Under the pieces are notes generated by a model. It saw only the letters and a list, made by a program, of their open reading frames with translations. It was not told the origin of the DNA and made no database searches. A stretch of 5,032 bases of DNA, taken from assembly GCA_934296355.1 (NCBI GenBank), contig CAKRAY010000117.1, positions 1 to 5,032 on the forward strand. Reading direction: 5' to 3'. The position numbers and the translations under genes were made by a program. The stretch's first letter is position 1. Every line of letters starts with the position of its first letter. Below are positions 1-5,032 of this stretch, one piece after another. This stretch comes from an uncultured Clostridia bacterium (lineage in GTDB: Bacteria; Bacillota; Clostridia; Christensenellales; DTU072).

Positions 1-159
1 GTACGCTAGTCGAGGTTTTCGCAAGAACCACAAAAAACTTAGATTTCTTATATCCGCTTTTGTTTTCTCGACAAAAAAAGGTTTTCAATAATAAAAATAG
101 TATTGTTTTTTGTGGTGTAAAGCAACGTGCATGAGACATTCCACATTATACGCCGCTTA
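1..159. other. AT-rich non-coding region left of the first promoter
   Basis: No credible gene is visible here. Bases 14-29 can form a small hairpin (GGTTTT, loop CGCA, AGAACC, one G-U pair), but no T-tract follows on either strand, so it is not a convincing terminator. The first 30 bases carry AGTCGAGG followed by AACCAC, reminiscent of the 3' end of Firmicutes 23S rRNA (typically GGTCGAGG followed a few bases later by AACCAC). The usual GTACTAAT stretch is altered to GTACGCTAG and no 5S rRNA follows, so this stays a weak suspicion. A 12-bp inverted repeat spans 27-116 and is listed separately. Confidence 0.4.
27..116. repeat. Perfect 12-bp inverted repeat with a 66-base spacer
   Basis: ACCACAAAAAAC at 27-38 is the exact reverse complement of GTTTTTTGTGGT at 105-116. 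Pairing stops abruptly on both sides: 26/117 and 39/104 do not match. The intervening 66 bases are AT-rich and can form only a short inner stem (TTTTGT 58-63 with ACAAAA 71-76). In RNA it could close a long-range stem. In DNA it could be a pair of binding half-sites or the ends of a tiny element. No target-site duplication is apparent. Function unknown; the low-complexity A/T runs make chance more likely than the length suggests. Confidence 0.5.
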
Positions 160-188
160 TTGACTTTTTTGTAAGATTATTTTACTAT
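160..188 (+). promoter_or_regulatory. Sigma-A type promoter for the lipoprotein operon
   Basis: TTGACT (160-165) and TACTAT (183-188) are separated by exactly 17 bases, each one or two mismatches from TTGACA/TATAAT. Transcription would start near 195, giving a 5' UTR of about 60 nt before the ATG at 255. It is the only well-placed promoter upstream of the two lipoprotein genes, so it probably drives both. No operator-like palindrome overlaps it. Confidence 0.65.
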
Positions 189-254
189 ATTGGGTGTATT
201 GTATATTATAGCGCGAGTATACCCTAATGAAGCGGCAACTCGGCTCGGAGAGAT

Positions 255-1649
255 ATGAAGAAGAAAATCGGCGTAATAATATGTTTGGTACTTTTGGCGG
301 TAACGGTGGTTACGGCGTTTTCGGCGTGCGACGACGCCGGCGCAAGCGGTAAAAAAATTACCGTGCGGTTTGTGACGGGTTTCGACGATATAGTCATAGA
401 CGCCGTCGTGCTGACTGCGGACGAGCGACAACCGTTCCCGGACGACCCGATAAAAGTCGGATACGATTTTTGCGGCTGGTACTACGACGAGGAGTTTCAA
501 AGAAAGTTTGCCTTGACCGACGCGCTGACCGAGGACACCACGCTTTACGCTAAGTTTGAAAAGAAAACGGTAGATTTTCCCGATAAGCCCGGCGAGAAAC
601 CGGAAATCGACGAAAAAACGGGTTTTACGTTCAAACTTTCGGAAGACGAAACGTATTACTCGGTCGTTTCTTATAACGGCAACGAGAAACAAGTCGTTAT
701 TCCCGCCGTGTTTAACGGCAAGGCGGTGAAGAGAATCGCGCGCGAAACGTTCGGGACGAATGACCTTATAAACGGCATTAATATTTCGAGCAAAGCGGAA
801 GATATCGAACCGGGTTTGTTTGCGGGTTGTTCGGAATTAAATGCGATATCGGTTACCGCGGGCAACGCGAAATATACTTCGCACGGCGGCGTATTGTACG
901 CTAAGGGCAGTAGAAAAATCGTGGCTGTCGGCAGAAAAAAAGTTGATTCGGGAAATGCGTTCGTCGTAGACGAAGAAACCGTTTCGATAGCCGAGTACGC
1001 TTTTGCGGGTTGCGATTTTAAGGTGGAATTACCAAAAAATTCCTCTTTTAACGTGCTTACCGAACGGTGTTTTGCCGAGTACGACGGCGAAGTAACTTTG
1101 GGAAAAAACATAGAGGAGATAAGAAAACAAGCGTTTTACGAGGCGACTTGTAAAGTCGTTTTCGACGCGGAGTGCGCGTTAAGCGAACTGACCAACGGAG
1201 CGTTCGACGGGTACAAGGGCGAAAAACTCGTTTTCGTAAGCGCGCTTAATTCGGTAAGCGAGTGCGCGTTCAACGATTGTACGGCGGAACTCGACTTTTC
1301 GGCTTGCGGTTTGAAATCGCTCGGCGATAGGGCTTTATACGGATATACCGGTAAGGCGTTCGTCGTGCCGTTCAGCGTGAAAACTATCGGAAGCGGTTGC
1401 TTTTACGGTTCGAGCGCGACGGTGACTTTCGAGCAAAACTCGATTTATGAAGAGGTGGGCGAAAACGCGTTCATGGGCTTTAAGGGCGAGGTCGTTTTCC
1501 CCGAAACGGTAAAGAGCGTGCGCGATTACGCTTTTTATGCGTGCGAAAGCGGCGCGAAAATAAGATTTTTGGCGTTTAAAGAGCAAATTGCTTTATCGCC
1601 CAAGGCGATGGACGGAAGCGGTAAAGCGACCGTTACTTACGGGAAATGA
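255..1649 (+). CDS. LRR_5 (BspA-like) repeat lipoprotein with an N-terminal InlB/Flg_new-type repeat
   Basis: This is a predicted secreted lipoprotein of 464 aa. Residues 1-24 form a signal peptide: MKKK, a hydrophobic core, then the lipobox FSAC with Cys25 as the lipidation site, so the mature protein should be anchored to the outer face of the membrane. Residues about 35-101 resemble a single Flg_new/InlB B-repeat (GYDFCGWYYD at 69-78, TLYAKF at 96-101). After a Pro/Lys/Glu linker (about 102-123), residues about 125-455 are LRR_5 repeats: the opening VVIPAVFNGKAVKRIA is typical, GGVLYAKGSRKIVAVG (211-226) is the standard BspA insert, and AFxGC/AFxGY units recur every 21-23 residues. Such proteins mediate surface binding in some species, but no ligand can be read here. 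There is no sortase motif or C-terminal membrane segment. The start is supported by MKKK and the signal peptide; the ribosome site GGAGAG (247-252) sits unusually close to the ATG. The family is secure, the function unknown. Confidence 0.88.
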   Translation: MKKKIGVIICLVLLAVTVVTAFSACDDAGASGKKITVRFVTGFDDIVIDAVVLTADERQPFPDDPIKVGYDFCGWYYDEEFQRKFALTDALTEDTTLYAKFEKKTVDFPDKPGEKPEIDEKTGFTFKLSEDETYYSVVSYNGNEKQVVIPAVFNGKAVKRIARETFGTNDLINGINISSKAEDIEPGLFAGCSELNAISVTAGNAKYTSHGGVLYAKGSRKIVAVGRKKVDSGNAFVVDEETVSIAEYAFAGCDFKVELPKNSSFNVLTERCFAEYDGEVTLGKNIEEIRKQAFYEATCKVVFDAECALSELTNGAFDGYKGEKLVFVSALNSVSECAFNDCTAELDFSACGLKSLGDRALYGYTGKAFVVPFSVKTIGSGCFYGSSATVTFEQNSIYEEVGENAFMGFKGEVVFPETVKSVRDYAFYACESGAKIRFLAFKEQIALSPKAMDGSGKATVTYGK

Positions 1650-3355
1650 GTATGAAAAACAGATTTGGTAGAGAGCGAGCAAACGGCGTTTCTATTCGTT
1701 TCGGACTTATTCGGGCGATATTCGTCATTATCGCGGTGGCGATTTTGGTTACGACTTTGTTTACCGCTTGCGAAAAAACGGACGGCGGATGTAAGCATGA
1801 ACAAACCACGAACAAAGTGACCGTGGAACCGACCGAGGCGAGCGAGGGCGTTTACGAAAAAACGTGCGTGGCTTGCGGTGAGAAAATTAACGAAAAAATA
1901 CCGAAACTCAGCGCCGAGAATTACGAACTCGACGAGCAAAGTCCGAGTTGTACCGAAAACGGATTGCGAATATATAGGTCGAGTTACGGCGAGTTTAGGG
2001 TTGTCGTTAACAAAACCGGACACGCGTACGAAACCATAGACACGAAAGTCGCCACTTGCGAAGAAAACGGGTACGTTTTACGCAAATGCAAGGTGTGCGG
2101 ATACGAGGAAAGAGGGGTTATTTACGGACACGGACATAGATACGGCGCGGGAACGGAGATTAAAGCGGACTGCAATAACGACGGCGGCACGAGGTACGTT
2201 TGCGCCGAGTGCGGAAAGGTAAGATTCGATAAAAAAGAGGATAAAAAGCACGATTTTAAGTTCCGTTCGCATACGAACGGAACGTGCGAAGAGACGGGGT
2301 ACGATTTGTACGTTTGTTCCGCGTGCGGAGCGCAAAAGAAAGAAAGCGACGACAAGTACGGACACGAATACGTCGACGGAAAGTGCGTGAAATGCGGTTC
2401 GTTATGTCCGCACGAAGCGAAAAACGGAATTTGCGTTGAATGCGGAATAGATATTTACGAAAGAATGAAAAAGGACGGATACGCGCTTGTCGATAAGAAC
2501 GGCGACGGCAAATTAAGCGCGGGCGACGGAGTTTTCTTCGGTTTATTCCCGCAAACGTTCGTAAGCGACTTCGATTTGATTGCCGAACTAAAAAAACTCA
2601 CGCCTTCAGAAAGCGGATATTACGAGTTAAACGGCAAGTTATACGCAAGGCGAGAACTCAATCAACCGTCGAAAGCGAGGGTAAAATTTTCTTGCGGAGA
2701 GTACGTGGAAAACGTAAACAGAGATAAGAACGATTATTTCTATACGGTAGAACCGCTTTTGTGGCGAGTTACGCGAGAAGCGGACGGAAAATTCCTTTTA
2801 ATCGCCGACAAAATCGTCGCGTGCGATTATTATCAAGGCAACGCGTATTACGACGCGAAGTTTCAGAACTATTATATAAACGGCGACAATAGCGGCAGTT
2901 ACGCCAACTCTTGGGAAAAGAGCGATATAAGAAAGTTTCTTAACGAGAACTTTTACGAAAACGTTTTCGACGAGGCGCAAAAAGGCTTTATCGTAAGCGC
3001 GACCAACAATAATAAAGATACGAATTACTACGACGACGTACCTTATATAAATAACGAACCGACGGAAGACCGCGTGTTTTTGGCGGCGTATAAAGAACTT
3101 TTCGGCGACGACGAGGGATACGACTCGGTCAGCGACGGGCGCGTCAGAGGGTATACGGACTATGCACTCGGCACCGGACTTACGGTAGAATACCCGTTCG
3201 ACGGGACGGCGGCGTACTATACGAGGTCGCAAGGGAAGTTCGGCAACACGGTCGGCTGCGTGACGAAAAGCGGCGCGTACGAGCGTAATCAAAGCGTAAG
3301 CGGGCGTAACGGCGTACTGCCTTGCTTGTATTTTTCCGTAGCGAAAAGCGAGTAA
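1646..3355 (+). CDS. Cys-rich CxxCG-repeat lipoprotein with a C-terminal DUF6273-type domain
   Basis: This is a predicted exported lipoprotein of 569 aa. A basic N-terminus and hydrophobic stretch (about 19-38) lead to the lipobox FTAC, with Cys42 as the lipidated residue. Residues about 49-270 are repeats of roughly 36-38 aa of the form C-x3-G-x4-6-CxxCG-x10-15-GHxY, common in clostridial surface proteins. CxxC pairs lie at 74/77, 148/151, 186/189, 224/227, 247/250 and 263/266. They look like zinc knuckles, but metal binding outside the cell is unproven. Residues 283-294 match an EF-hand/dockerin calcium loop. Residues about 290-565 are DUF6273-like: FGLFPQT (298-304), EPLLWRV (369-375), SDIRKFLNENFY (426-437), EDRVFLAAYKE (474-484), YYTRS (524-528) and the ending NGVLPCLYFSV. 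Its ATG overlaps the preceding stop (ATGA), implying translational coupling. A second ATG at 1652, 7 bases after GGGA (1641-1644), is an equally plausible start. Function unknown. Confidence 0.87.
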   Translation: MSMKNRFGRERANGVSIRFGLIRAIFVIIAVAILVTTLFTACEKTDGGCKHEQTTNKVTVEPTEASEGVYEKTCVACGEKINEKIPKLSAENYELDEQSPSCTENGLRIYRSSYGEFRVVVNKTGHAYETIDTKVATCEENGYVLRKCKVCGYEERGVIYGHGHRYGAGTEIKADCNNDGGTRYVCAECGKVRFDKKEDKKHDFKFRSHTNGTCEETGYDLYVCSACGAQKKESDDKYGHEYVDGKCVKCGSLCPHEAKNGICVECGIDIYERMKKDGYALVDKNGDGKLSAGDGVFFGLFPQTFVSDFDLIAELKKLTPSESGYYELNGKLYARRELNQPSKARVKFSCGEYVENVNRDKNDYFYTVEPLLWRVTREADGKFLLIADKIVACDYYQGNAYYDAKFQNYYINGDNSGSYANSWEKSDIRKFLNENFYENVFDEAQKGFIVSATNNNKDTNYYDDVPYINNEPTEDRVFLAAYKELFGDDEGYDSVSDGRVRGYTDYALGTGLTVEYPFDGTAAYYTRSQGKFGNTVGCVTKSGAYERNQSVSGRNGVLPCLYFSVAKSE

Positions 3356-3405
3356 AATTTTTAATATAACCGAAAAAAAATCGCGAGAAAATTCGGCGCA
3401 TTTCG

Positions 3406-3434
3406 TTGACAACGGCATTTTATATTGATATAAT
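3406..3434 (+). promoter_or_regulatory. Consensus extended -10 promoter of the str operon
   Basis: TTGACA (3406-3411), a 17-base spacer and TATAAT (3429-3434) are all exact consensus, and TG at 3426-3427 gives an extended -10 (TGATATAAT). Transcription should start near G3441. Such a promoter suits highly expressed ribosomal genes. It lies only 51 bases after the stop of the second lipoprotein gene, so rpsL is transcribed from its own promoter whether or not read-through also occurs. Confidence 0.9.
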
Positions 3435-3441
3435 GATACCG

Positions 3442-3465
3442 CTTGCTTTGTAAAGTAAGTTTTTT
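3442..3465 (+). terminator. Terminator-like hairpin at the start of the str leader
   Basis: CTTGCTT (3442-3448) pairs with AAGTAAG (3453-3459), with one G-U pair, around a TGTA loop, and six T follow (3460-3465). The form is that of an intrinsic terminator, but the stem is short and has only two G-C pairs. It begins one base after the predicted start of the str transcript. It could end transcripts arriving from the lipoprotein operon, which has no other visible terminator, or act as a 5' stabilising hairpin or very early attenuator of the str mRNA. Confidence 0.4.
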
Positions 3466-3546
3466 GCGAGCGCAAATGCTGATAGCGCGGCGCGAAAACA
3501 ACTCTCGGAGAAAGCCTTGCGAGTTTACCGTAAGGAAGAGTGCGAG

Positions 3547-3585
3547 GGTTCGTTGCGGCGGAGGGTGTGCCGGCCGTTACGAATT
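3547..3585 (+). promoter_or_regulatory. Strongest hairpin of the str leader
   Basis: GTTCGT (3548-3553) pairs with ACGAAT (3579-3584). After one T-T mismatch (3554/3578), GCGGC (3555-3559) pairs with GCCGT (3573-3577). That makes eleven pairs, two of them G-U, extendable by one more G-U (3547/3585). The 13-base loop (3560-3572) is purine-rich and begins GGAGGG, which resembles a Shine-Dalgarno sequence. This is a plausible protein- or ribosome-binding element. Its role is inference only; conservation is not visible from one sequence. Confidence 0.45.
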
Positions 3586-3686
3586 GCCGAAAGGACGCAG
3601 GTTTTGTAAACAAACTAAGGCGAGTTTATTCCTTATATTGGGTTGAAAGAGGGATGAATTCATCTATAAAAAGAGGAGGATTTTGA

Positions 3687-4058
3687 ATGCCAACAATTAA
3701 CCAACTGATAAGGCACGGTAGAGAAAAGCAGGTTAAGAAGAGCCAGGCTCCGATGATGGAAAAATGTCCGCAAAAGAGAGGCGTATGCTTATCCGTTACC
3801 ACTACTACCCCTAAAAAGCCTAATTCCGCAGTCAGAAAAATCGCAAGAGTTCGTTTGGTAAACGGTATGGAAGGTACGGTATATATTCCCGGTATCGGAC
3901 ACAGTTTGCAAGAGCACAGCGTGGTTCTGGTCAGAGGCGGCAGAGTTAAGGACTTGCCCGGTGTTCGTTACCACATCATTCGCGGTACGCTCGACACGGC
4001 AGGCGTTGCGAAACGTAATCAGGCAAGAAGTAAGTACGGCGCAAAAAGGCCCAAATAA
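3687..4058 (+). CDS. rpsL: 30S ribosomal protein S12
   Basis: S12 sits at the decoding centre on the interface side of the 30S subunit and contributes to accuracy. The 123-aa protein is about the usual bacterial length and starts [13 protein letters not shown]. Diagnostic blocks are [16 protein letters not shown] (42-57), [20 protein letters not shown] (67-86), KDLPGVRYH (88-96) and the C-terminus [10 protein letters not shown]. Lys43 and Lys88, the classic streptomycin-resistance positions, are both wild type, as is Asp89, the residue methylthiolated in some bacteria. Unusually, the nearly invariant CTRV of the family reads CLSV here (34-37), and EVT after the NG turn reads EGT (62-64). AGGAGG (3674-3679) lies 7 bases before the ATG, confirming the start. 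It is the first gene of the str operon, with rpsG 61 bases downstream. Confidence 0.98.
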   Translation: MPTINQLIRHGREKQVKKSQAPMMEKCPQKRGVCLSVTTTTPKKPNSAVRKIARVRLVNGMEGTVYIPGIGHSLQEHSVVLVRGGRVKDLPGVRYHIIRGTLDTAGVAKRNQARSKYGAKRPK

Positions 4059-4080
4059 ATTCAATTATAGTTGAATTTTT
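4057..4080 (+). promoter_or_regulatory. AU-rich hairpin with T-tract between rpsL and rpsG
   Basis: ATTCAAT (4059-4065) pairs with GTTGAAT (4070-4076) around a TATA loop. Two further A-T pairs use the last bases of the rpsL stop codon (4057-4058 with 4077-4078), and the run of T extends to 4080. Only one G-C pair is present, so strong termination is unlikely. It may be a weak attenuator or an mRNA processing or stability element. In E. coli the rpsL-rpsG gap is where S7 represses translation, but this small stem shows no resemblance I can point to. Confidence 0.35.
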
Positions 4081-4107
4081 AACCCTAACTAAACAAAATA
4101 TTTATAG

Positions 4108-4590
<483 letters not shown>

Positions 4591-4591
4591 G

Positions 4592-4613
4592 TATCAAAAA
4601 ATCTTTTTTGATA
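4592..4613 (+). promoter_or_regulatory. A6/T6 hairpin just after rpsG
   Basis: TATCAAAAAA (4592-4601) is the exact reverse complement of TTTTTTGATA (4604-4613), with TC between; in RNA a 4-base loop leaves nine pairs. It starts two bases after the rpsG stop. The stem has a single G-C pair and no T-run follows it, so it does not look like a standard intrinsic terminator, and fusA continues the operon. An mRNA end-protection or processing role is possible but inferred. Confidence 0.35.
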
Positions 4614-4628
4614 ATACTTTAGTCGGAA

Positions 4629-4660
4629 GGGCATACCACCATTTACATAGTAGTATGCCT
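4629..4660 (+). promoter_or_regulatory. Second hairpin in the rpsG-fusA gap
   Basis: GGCATAC (4630-4636) pairs perfectly with GTATGCC (4653-4659), extendable by a G-U pair (4629/4660) and, past one C-A mismatch, by two inner pairs. An AT-rich stretch (TAATTTATTTAAT) follows but no continuous T-tract. It is the more GC-rich of the two hairpins between rpsG and fusA and ends about 25 bases before the fusA ribosome site. It may be a partial attenuator or a cleavage site that sets different S7 and EF-G mRNA levels; the evidence is structural only. Confidence 0.35.
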
Positions 4661-4697
4661 AATTTATTTAATAGAATAAACACACAAGGAGAAAGAG

Positions 4698-5032
4698 ATG
4701 GCTGAAAAAACATCCTTAGATAAATTGAGAAATATCGGTATAATGGCGCACATCGACGCGGGTAAGACGACTACCAGCGAAAGAATTCTTTATTATACCG
4801 GATTAACGCATAAAATCGGAGAAGTTCACGAAGGAGCCGCCACTATGGACTGGATGGTTCAGGAACAAGAAAGAGGTATCACGATTACCAGCGCGGCGGT
4901 TACGACGCATTGGAAAGGACACACCATCAACATTATCGATACCCCCGGACACGTTGACTTCACCGTAGAAGTAGAACGTTCGCTGCGCGTTCTTGACGGA
5001 GCGGTAGCCGTTTTCTGCGCTAAGGGCGGCGT
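4698..5032 (+). CDS. fusA: Elongation factor G, N-terminal part (cut by the window edge)
   Basis: EF-G is the GTPase that moves tRNAs and mRNA through the ribosome and, with RRF, recycles ribosomes. The first 111 codons plus two bases are present, all from the G domain of a protein normally near 690 aa. Visible motifs are the P-loop AHIDAGKTT (17-25), the switch I segment [10 protein letters not shown] (55-64), and the G3/switch II motif DTPGHVDF (81-88), followed by [20 protein letters not shown], typical of clostridial EF-G. These blocks separate it from LepA and from TetM-type protection proteins. AAGGAG (4686-4691) is 6 bases before the ATG, which confirms the start. It lies 107 bases after rpsG in canonical str order; tuf often follows but is out of view. 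The open right end is due to the window, not a mutation. Confidence 0.97.
   Translation, partial: MAEKTSLDKLRNIGIMAHIDAGKTTTSERILYYTGLTHKIGEVHEGAATMDWMVQEQERGITITSAAVTTHWKGHTINIIDTPGHVDFTVEVERSLRVLDGAVAVFCAKGG

Larger units (their letters stand above)
3441..3686 (+). promoter_or_regulatory. Long structured 5' leader of the str operon
   Basis: About 245 nt separate the predicted transcription start from the rpsL ATG, with no convincing gene between. Hairpins visible by eye: 3442-3459 (followed by six T), 3463-3476 (TTTGC/GCAAA), 3515-3535 (CCTTGC/GTAAGG), 3547-3585 (the strongest, listed separately) and 3616-3635 (TAAGG/CCTTA). A perfect 12-bp palindrome, GATGAATTCATC, lies at 3653-3664, just before the rpsL ribosome site AGGAGG (3674-3679). 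Ribosomal protein operons often control themselves through such leaders. I do not recognise this as a described family, and the regulator, if any, is unknown. Confidence 0.5.

Noticed and set aside
14..29. Small hairpin taken as a terminator or as a tRNA T-arm
   Set aside because: No T-tract follows on either strand. The loop lacks the TTCRA pattern, and no acceptor stem of seven bases can be built around it.
177..692. 171-aa open frame on the minus strand
   Set aside because: It overlaps the signal peptide and InlB-type region of the LRR_5 lipoprotein in antisense. The translation is rich in Arg/Phe/Val with no family resemblance.
3356..3400. Intrinsic terminator directly after the second lipoprotein gene
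   Set aside because: There are A and T runs but no adequate stem: only CGAA/TTCG (3371-3374 with 3392-3395) pairs, and no T-run follows on the + strand.
2798..3613. 271-aa open frame on the minus strand
   Set aside because: It lies opposite the DUF6273-type gene and runs through the consensus str promoter and leader. Its protein is low-complexity (Val/Arg/Ile-rich) without recognisable motifs, so it is a shadow of + strand codon bias.
3443..3646. Possible small Arg/Cys-rich protein in the str leader (57 aa from ATG 3476)
   Set aside because: There is no ribosome binding site before the ATG or the TTG at 3443. The composition follows from GC-rich hairpin segments, and the frame lies in the structured leader. 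A leader peptide is not excluded but is unsupported.
4698..5032. Tetracycline-resistance (TetM-type) ribosomal protection gene instead of fusA
   Set aside because: The G-domain blocks [19 protein letters not shown] and [20 protein letters not shown], and the location after rpsG, fit EF-G rather than TetM-type proteins.

Overview
The window looks like a fragment of a Gram-positive, Firmicutes-type genome. It most resembles an uncultured gut or rumen Clostridia lineage, possibly Christensenellales-like. This rests on consensus sigma-A promoters, strong AGGAGG ribosome binding sites, a rpsL-rpsG-fusA order with clostridial-looking proteins, and two exported lipoproteins built from modules common in gut Clostridia: an InlB/Flg_new-type repeat, BspA-like LRR_5 repeats, Cys-rich CxxCG repeats and a DUF6273-type domain. 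The lineage is an inference from sequence style; no database was searched.

Layout, left to right, all genes on the + strand. Bases 1-254 are AT-rich and non-coding. They hold a perfect 12-bp inverted repeat, a first 30 bases that faintly resemble the 3' tail of a Firmicutes 23S rRNA, and a good sigma-A promoter (160-188). Bases 255-3355 are two lipoprotein genes overlapping by 4 bp (ATGA), very probably one operon: a 464-aa LRR_5 lipoprotein and a 569-aa Cys-rich/DUF6273 lipoprotein. Bases 3356-3686 contain no convincing gene. They carry a perfect consensus extended promoter (TTGACA, 17 bp, TGATATAAT) and a roughly 245-nt leader with several potential hairpins, one of them terminator-like and starting almost at the predicted +1. 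Then come rpsL (S12), rpsG (S7) and the first 111 codons of fusA (EF-G), which runs off the right edge. The two str intergenic gaps hold AT-rich hairpins.

The left half is an envelope operon of unknown function. The right half is the start of the str translation operon, in which S12 and S7 assemble into the 30S subunit and EF-G drives translocation. The str genes are not preceded by rpoB/rpoC here. They have their own promoter and a long leader, which is the least explained and most interesting part of the window. No CRISPR array, tRNA, insertion sequence or complete rRNA gene was seen. I see no strong evidence for a wholly new system: the main leads are the str leader, an unusual S12 substitution, and the repeat architecture of the two lipoproteins.
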